A program made the translations under genes and the position numbers. The notes beneath the pieces are model-generated. The model did no database searches, was not told where the DNA came from, and saw nothing but the letters and a program-made list of their open reading frames with translations. This document shows, in pieces, positions 7,084 to 10,520 of a stretch of 10,520 bases of DNA. Origin of the DNA: Candidatus Peribacteraceae bacterium (lineage in GTDB: Bacteria > Patescibacteriota > Gracilibacteria > Peribacterales > Peribacteraceae); NCBI GenBank assembly GCA_013140485.1, contig JABFSS010000044.1:1-10520 (forward strand), read 5' to 3'. Positions within the stretch are counted from its first letter, which is position 1. Each line of letters begins with the position of its first letter.

Positions 7084-7701
7084 TCAGCGGAACGAAAGAA
7101 AGTTACTGATCAGTTGGAAGCCGTGCTTCTGGCTCTTTTCAGGATGGAATTGCGTTCCGACGATGGTGCCGCGCCCGATGATCGATGGAAAACCGCCGCC
7201 GTACGGCGTCGTCGCCAATACATCTTCTTGATGCACCGGGTTGAAGCGGTAGCTGTGCACGAAGTAGAAGTCGCTTCCCGACGGCACGTCCTTCAGGAAC
7301 GGATGTTCACGCACATGCTCCGCCTGGTTCCATCCGATATGCGGAATTCGCTCGTCTTTCTGCGGCCTCAGCAGCGTCACCTCGCCCTCGATGAATCCCA
7401 GCCCCTCCGCCTTCTCTCCTTCTTCTCCCATCGCAGCCATCAGCTGCATCCCCAGGCAAATGCCGAGGAAGGGAACATGTTCCTCCAACACTCTCCGCTT
7501 GAGTGCGATATCGAGGCCCGCGGCGCGGATGTTGCGCATCGCATCGGGGAAGGCGCCGACGCCGGGCAGAATCACGTGGGTCGCCGCGTCGATGTCATTC
7601 ACTTCTTTTGTGATCACGGGCGAGCCGCCGCACTTCTTGACCGCCCGGGCGACAGAATCCATGTTGCAGAGGCCATAGTCGATGATGGCGACGAAGGACA
7701 T
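7084..7701 (-). CDS. hisH: HisH-like glutamine amidotransferase of the sugar amidination system
   Basis: A 205-residue class I glutaminase with the full triad: Cys82 in LGICLGMQL, and His186 and Glu188 in TQFHPEKS. LPGVGAFPDAM (45-55) forms the oxyanion-side loop typical of HisH. It hydrolyses glutamine to supply ammonia. In P. aeruginosa O-antigen and C. jejuni flagellin glycosylation loci, HisH/HisF paralogues act with WbpG/PseA to turn an N-acetyl group into an acetamidino group. Here it lies directly between those partners, so that role is favoured over histidine synthesis. The ATG (7699-7701) follows the amidotransferase stop by 18 bp, with no Shine-Dalgarno site. Confidence 0.93.
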   Translation of the reverse strand: MSFVAIIDYGLCNMDSVARAVKKCGGSPVITKEVNDIDAATHVILPGVGAFPDAMRNIRAAGLDIALKRRVLEEHVPFLGICLGMQLMAAMGEEGEKAEGLGFIEGEVTLLRPQKDERIPHIGWNQAEHVREHPFLKDVPSGSDFYFVHSYRFNPVHQEDVLATTPYGGGFPSIIGRGTIVGTQFHPEKSQKHGFQLISNFLSFR

Positions 7702-7707
7702 GCGGGC

Positions 7708-7713
7708 AGTATA
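7708..7713 (-). promoter_or_regulatory. -10-like TATACT before hisH
   Basis: The coding strand has TATACT 6 bases ahead of the hisH ATG, inside the 18-bp gap. It matches five of six bases of a -10 box, but 17 bp upstream there is only ACTATG, not a -35 box. A start from here would give an almost leaderless transcript. Low confidence. Confidence 0.22.
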
Positions 7714-7719
7714 GCGGCC

Positions 7720-8883
7720 TCAGACGTTGTCATAGTTCACCTTCGTCAGGTTTCCCTTCGCGTCTTTGACCAGATTGCCCTTTGCGTCGCAGAGGAAGAT
7801 TTTCTTGTTCGTGAACGCATCGCAGATCGCGATGAATTCATCAAGCGACATGCCGATTTCCTCCAAAACCTCCTCAATGGGGTAGCCGAGGTAGATCCAG
7901 GGGAATTTGCCGTCCCGTTCGCGGACCAGTTTCAATCCCTCGTCGCGCGTCATCCGTCCGCGCCGGATGGCGAGGCATACGAGATCGGTGGCGCGGCCGA
8001 ATCCGAACTTCAGAAATTTGAAGTAGTCGTGGATACCCGTCTGGACGTTGTCCAAGTTCTCGTAATTCACGGCGGATCCTTCGACCATGTCCGAGTAAAA
8101 TTCAAAACCGTGCTTGTGTGCGATTTGCGCGTTGTCGTACCCGTCCCACGGAAGGTAGTGACCGAGGAAAAGCCCCGTCACGCCGACGCGCTGCAGTTCT
8201 TCGTCCGACGGATACGTGTACTGGATCAAATGTTTCTGCTCGATGCCTTCCCGTCCGATCAAATCGCTCACGCGCAAGCCGAGCAGTCCTCCGAATTCCT
8301 CCAGCCAGCGTCGCGTCAGGACGTTATTGTCGGCGTTCGCCGCCGGGCCGCCGTATTCGTTCTGCGAATTCTCGCCCCAGATGAGCAGAGGGACGCTCAA
8401 TTGCACGGCCATGCGGACGGGAATCGTGAAAATAGCGACGTGCTCGGGCCAGGAAATATCACCGACCTGTTCCAGCGCCAGTTTGTTGATGCGCCGCCGC
8501 ACGAGCGGATTCACGCTGACTTCGATGCAATCGATTCCCTGTTTTTTCAAATTCTCAAGGTTGCGTCGGCCGAGATCCGAGAGTTTGTCCGTTGATGCCG
8601 TCACACAGAGGGGATTCAAACCCAGTTCGAGCATCGTCAGCGCCTGGAACGTGCTGTCCTTTCCGCCGCTCGCCGGGACGATGCAGTCGTAATTGGACGC
8701 GTTCTTGGACTTGTAGCGGTCAAGAATGTTCAAAAGTTCTTTCTTCCGTCCGTCCCAGTCCACGGACGGGCGCTTCTCGTAGTAGCGGCACGCGGCGCAC
8801 ACGCCCTCGGCGTCGATTCGCAAATCGGGCTTGGTCGAAGGCATCAGGCAGCGCCGGCAGTAGATCAACGTCTGTGTCGCCAT
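7720..8883 (-). CDS. pseA: N-acetyl sugar amidotransferase (PseA/WbpG family)
   Basis: A 387-residue protein from the ATG at 8881-8883. N-terminal cysteine pairs Cys9-x2-Cys12 and Cys29-x2-Cys32 form a probable zinc knuckle, followed by the PP-loop SGGKDST (72-78), which binds ATP and adenylates the substrate. This is the layout of the WbpG/PseA family, which converts an N-acetyl group to acetamidino using ammonia from HisH/HisF. I chose this start, 8 bp after the upstream methyltransferase stop, because the family begins close to the first Cys pair; an in-frame start at 8931 would add 16 residues with no family character and overlap the upstream gene. The C-terminus carries two tandem copies of DAKGNL(V/T)K. 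The exact sugar (pseudaminic acid or a precursor) is inferred from the operon. Confidence 0.92.
   Translation of the reverse strand: MATQTLIYCRRCLMPSTKPDLRIDAEGVCAACRYYEKRPSVDWDGRKKELLNILDRYKSKNASNYDCIVPASGGKDSTFQALTMLELGLNPLCVTASTDKLSDLGRRNLENLKKQGIDCIEVSVNPLVRRRINKLALEQVGDISWPEHVAIFTIPVRMAVQLSVPLLIWGENSQNEYGGPAANADNNVLTRRWLEEFGGLLGLRVSDLIGREGIEQKHLIQYTYPSDEELQRVGVTGLFLGHYLPWDGYDNAQIAHKHGFEFYSDMVEGSAVNYENLDNVQTGIHDYFKFLKFGFGRATDLVCLAIRRGRMTRDEGLKLVRERDGKFPWIYLGYPIEEVLEEIGMSLDEFIAICDAFTNKKIFLCDAKGNLVKDAKGNLTKVNYDNV
7741..7788 (-). repeat. Tandem 8-residue repeat at the amidotransferase C-terminus
   Basis: Two adjacent 24-bp units encode DAKGNLVK (7765-7788) and DAKGNLTK (7741-7764). The proteins differ by one residue, while several codons differ synonymously (for example GCA/GCG, GGC/GGA, AAT/AAC, AAA/AAG). 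This suggests an old duplication whose amino-acid sequence has been kept, or convergent use of a beta-hairpin-like unit. Confidence 0.7.
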
Positions 8884-8891
8884 ATGTTCAT

Positions 8892-9683
8892 CTAAGCACC
8901 GCGCCCCGTGCGTGTCACGCGGAGGAAGCACCAGGGCTGGAGGACGTAATTATTCACCTGCCACCCATTGAAGATCTCCGTCAGGTCGGCAGGCTTGTTT
9001 TTATCGGGCCAGCGGTTGGTTCCCATCGCCTTGGGATCGAAATCCCGGTCCTCCTCTATAGTGATCTTTGCGGCACCCGGCAGCGTGCCCGCAAGCCAGC
9101 GCATGTACTGCTCAGAATAGATATTGTAGTAGTGGAATCCCTTCGGCTCGCCTTTGGCGTCGAACACCGGATCCGTTTTGCCTTTGGGCGTTCCCTGTTC
9201 ATGAACCTGCTTGATGCGGAACGAGCTCCCGCCGATCAACGTGCGGACGAGCAGCGTCCCCTTGGTCACCCGCCAGAGTTCCTGCAGAGGCTTCACGACG
9301 GCGGGCAAGTGCAAAAGCACGTTGCAGCACATCACGATATCGAACGTCTTCGCCGCGTACGGAAGTTTCTCCACCGGCGCGACGCGAAAATGCGCGAGCG
9401 GATCGTTGGCGTAGGCCTTCTTCGCAAGACGAATGTAGTTGGGCGTCACGTCCGCGCCGTCATACGAGAAATCGAACGGATACGCGCGCCGCAGCGACCG
9501 CAAGTAATGTCCCGCGCCGCAGCCGACATCCAGCACGCGCGCTTTCGGAACCAAAATTCCCTTCAGCTGCTTCGCCGTCGCCTTGCTGCTCTCCATTTCC
9601 GGAGCCTTCCCCGTCGCCCGCGCATAAAACACCTCGCCATAGGCGGGATCGCGGCCCCAGACTTTTTGGGAATAGGTTGGCAT
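8892..9683 (-). CDS. Class I SAM-dependent methyltransferase
   Basis: A 263-residue protein with a Rossmann methyltransferase core: motif I VLDVGCGAGHY (50-60), the acidic end of strand 2 in YDGADVTPNYI (Asp78), and VEKLPYAAKTFDIVMCCNVL (104-123) for motifs II-III, with LLHLP following. The C-terminal 90 residues (after about 165) are not a domain I recognise and may set substrate choice. It ends 8 bp before the amidotransferase start, so it may act on the amidinated sugar: N-methylated acetimidoyl groups are known on legionaminic acid in Legionella. That link is inference, and lipid or other glycan methylation is equally possible. The start at 9681-9683 is in a pyrimidine-rich context (CTTTTTCC before ATG) with no Shine-Dalgarno site. 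Confidence 0.87.
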   Translation of the reverse strand: MPTYSQKVWGRDPAYGEVFYARATGKAPEMESSKATAKQLKGILVPKARVLDVGCGAGHYLRSLRRAYPFDFSYDGADVTPNYIRLAKKAYANDPLAHFRVAPVEKLPYAAKTFDIVMCCNVLLHLPAVVKPLQELWRVTKGTLLVRTLIGGSSFRIKQVHEQGTPKGKTDPVFDAKGEPKGFHYYNIYSEQYMRWLAGTLPGAAKITIEEDRDFDPKAMGTNRWPDKNKPADLTEIFNGWQVNNYVLQPWCFLRVTRTGRGA

Positions 9684-9703
9684 GGAAAAAGAAAAGTGCC
9701 GCG

Positions 9704-9709
9704 ACTTTA
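9704..9709 (-). promoter_or_regulatory. Possible extended -10 element before the 8892-9683 methyltransferase
   Basis: In the 63-bp gap the coding strand reads TGCTAAAGT, an extended -10-like element (TGn plus TAAAGT, four of six bases) 20 bases before the ATG. No clear -35 box is seen. It would place a transcription start shortly before the methyltransferase, after the transporter gene. Confidence 0.2.
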
Positions 9710-9710
9710 G

Positions 9711-9737
9711 CAGATCTTTTAGAGGAGAAGAAATCTG
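9711..9737. repeat. Imperfect inverted repeat after the transporter gene
   Basis: CAGATCTTTT (9711-9720) and AAGAAATCTG (9728-9737) pair over ten positions with one mismatch and one G-T wobble around a 7-base loop. It lies in the gap after the transporter stop (9747-9749). The stem is AT-rich and the T-rich stretch on the coding strand comes 20 bases later, so it is a poor terminator; it could be a weak attenuation or processing site. Confidence 0.35.
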
Positions 9738-9746
9738 CCGAAGCCG

Positions 9747-10520
9747 TTACCCCGCAAGCGCGATAGCGCCTGCTCCCGCGAACATGAGTATTGCTCCGAG
9801 GATCCGGCGAATGGGATGACGGTCGCGGAAAACCGTCAGACCGACGAGAACGGAAAGAACGACGCTCAAGCGTTTGAGACCGATCACGTACGGAACGATC
9901 TGCAGCGTGAAGGCGATATTCACCGCAACGGCGTCAAGAACTAAAAAAATCCCCGCGAGTCCCATGCATATCCATATGCGGACGGTCAGATTGCCAGGGG
10001 TCTCTCTTTTGTATGTGCTGAAAATAGCGAAGCATCCGCTAAGAATGAGCAGCGACAATGCCGAAGGGAAATAGGTATCGGAGTGCAGGACTGCAAGTTT
10101 GTCGAAATTCACACTGATGCTGAAGAGGAAGGCGACGCACAACATCAAGAACACACCTTGTCGGTGCGTGTGATTTTTGTGGTTCTTTTTGAGATCGCTT
10201 GCGAGCAGCACCATGGATCCTCCGACAATGAGAAGGATTCCCGTGAGTCCGATTGGAGAAGGCCGTTCACCGAGTATGAGCGATGATGTGGCGATCAGAA
10301 ACAGCGGCGTGTAAGCGAGCATCGGTATGACGATGGAGAAGTCGCTGATGACGAGAGCTCTGTATTGTAGAAAGATCGCAATCATGTTGAGAGCAGTCGT
10401 CGCAGCCAGTGCGGGCCAAAATCCCTGCTCAAGTACGGGAAAGACGCGCCATGTGCTAATGAGCATGAGCAACACGCCTGCGATGCCGTAGACAATTGCC
10501 GTTACCGTATGGGTAGATAT
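9747..10520 (-). CDS. DMT superfamily (EamA-type) membrane transporter, 5' end cut
   Basis: The frame is open from the right edge to a TAA at 9747-9749, giving 257 residues; a GTG at 10473-10475 is an internal in-frame codon, since coding continues upstream as hydrophobic sequence (TVTAIVYGIAGV). The protein is a chain of hydrophobic helices in two EamA repeats. The first ends ILGERPSPIGLTGILLIVGG (about residues 97-116 of the visible part) and the second ends VFRDRHPIRRILGAILMFAG. Full-length members have ten helices and about 290-300 residues, so roughly the first helix is missing. DMT proteins export metabolites or, in small ArnE/F-like forms, flip lipid-linked sugars. At the head of a glycan operon, export or flipping of a sugar-lipid is possible but unproven. 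Confidence 0.88.
   Translation of the reverse strand: MSTHTVTAIVYGIAGVLLMLISTWRVFPVLEQGFWPALAATTALNMIAIFLQYRALVISDFSIVIPMLAYTPLFLIATSSLILGERPSPIGLTGILLIVGGSMVLLASDLKKNHKNHTHRQGVFLMLCVAFLFSISVNFDKLAVLHSDTYFPSALSLLILSGCFAIFSTYKRETPGNLTVRIWICMGLAGIFLVLDAVAVNIAFTLQIVPYVIGLKRLSVVLSVLVGLTVFRDRHPIRRILGAILMFAGAGAIALAG

Noticed and set aside
6321..7701. HisH/HisF as histidine biosynthesis genes
   Set aside because: HisF lacks Asp11, the neighbours are amidotransferase and pseudaminic genes, and no other his gene is present.
6694..8595. Very long open frame on the plus strand (over 600 codons)
   Set aside because: It lies antisense to hisF, hisH and the amidotransferase, all of which have clear motifs. 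Its translation has no recognisable domain and is rich in Arg, His and Val, as expected from the complement of GC-rich codons.
8746..8769. 8-bp inverted repeat (CCGTCCGT / ACGGACGG)
   Set aside because: It is inside the amidotransferase coding sequence with no link to a domain border; chance is likely in GC-rich DNA.
8884..8931. Upstream in-frame start for the amidotransferase
   Set aside because: It would overlap the end of the methyltransferase and add 16 residues without family features; the ATG at 8881-8883 fits the N-terminal Cys pairs.

Overview
The window is one tightly packed block of twelve protein genes, all on the minus strand, so transcription runs from high to low coordinates. 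Ten genes are complete and one at each edge is cut. Gaps are at most about 60 bp, two junctions are 4-bp ATGA overlaps, and no stretch over 300 bp lacks a gene. I see no rRNA, tRNA, CRISPR array, insertion sequence or convincing rho-independent terminator. The composition is fairly GC-rich by eye. None of the visible starts has a good Shine-Dalgarno sequence at the usual distance. That, plus TGA used as a normal stop, suggests a bacterium that relies little on Shine-Dalgarno initiation. I cannot assign a phylum: a candidate-phylum (CPR-like) genome is one possibility, held with low confidence.

Region by region in transcription order: a DMT/EamA-family membrane transporter cut by the right edge (9747-10520); a class I SAM methyltransferase (8892-9683); a three-gene sugar amidination module consisting of a PseA/WbpG-type N-acetyl sugar amidotransferase (7720-8883), a HisH-like glutaminase (7084-7701) and a HisF-like partner (6321-7079); a pseudaminic-acid-associated methylase (5686-6303); then the pseudaminic acid core: PseB dehydratase (4668-5630), PseC aminotransferase (3471-4664), an SpsF-type cytidylyltransferase (2761-3465) and a PseG-PseH fusion (1225-2736). 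The operon continues into a formyltransferase (545-1228) and a PIG-L/LmbE-type deacetylase that runs off the left edge (1-548).

Together these genes should convert UDP-GlcNAc, through UDP-linked 4-amino and 2,4-diacetamido trideoxy-L-altrose intermediates, toward a CMP-activated pseudaminic-type nonulosonic acid. They should then decorate its nitrogens with acetyl, acetamidino and possibly formyl groups, and methylate it. The condensing enzyme PseI is not in the window and probably lies beyond the left edge. The product would be a surface glycan or glycoprotein sugar.

Points worth a second look: a perfect 13-bp-stem palindrome in frame exactly at the PseG/PseH linker; a HisF paralogue lacking catalytic Asp11 but keeping Asp130; translational coupling of a formyltransferase to a deacetylase; an AT-rich 14-bp tandem repeat at the spsF/pseG junction; and -10-like hexamers just ahead of several ATGs where Shine-Dalgarno sites are absent.
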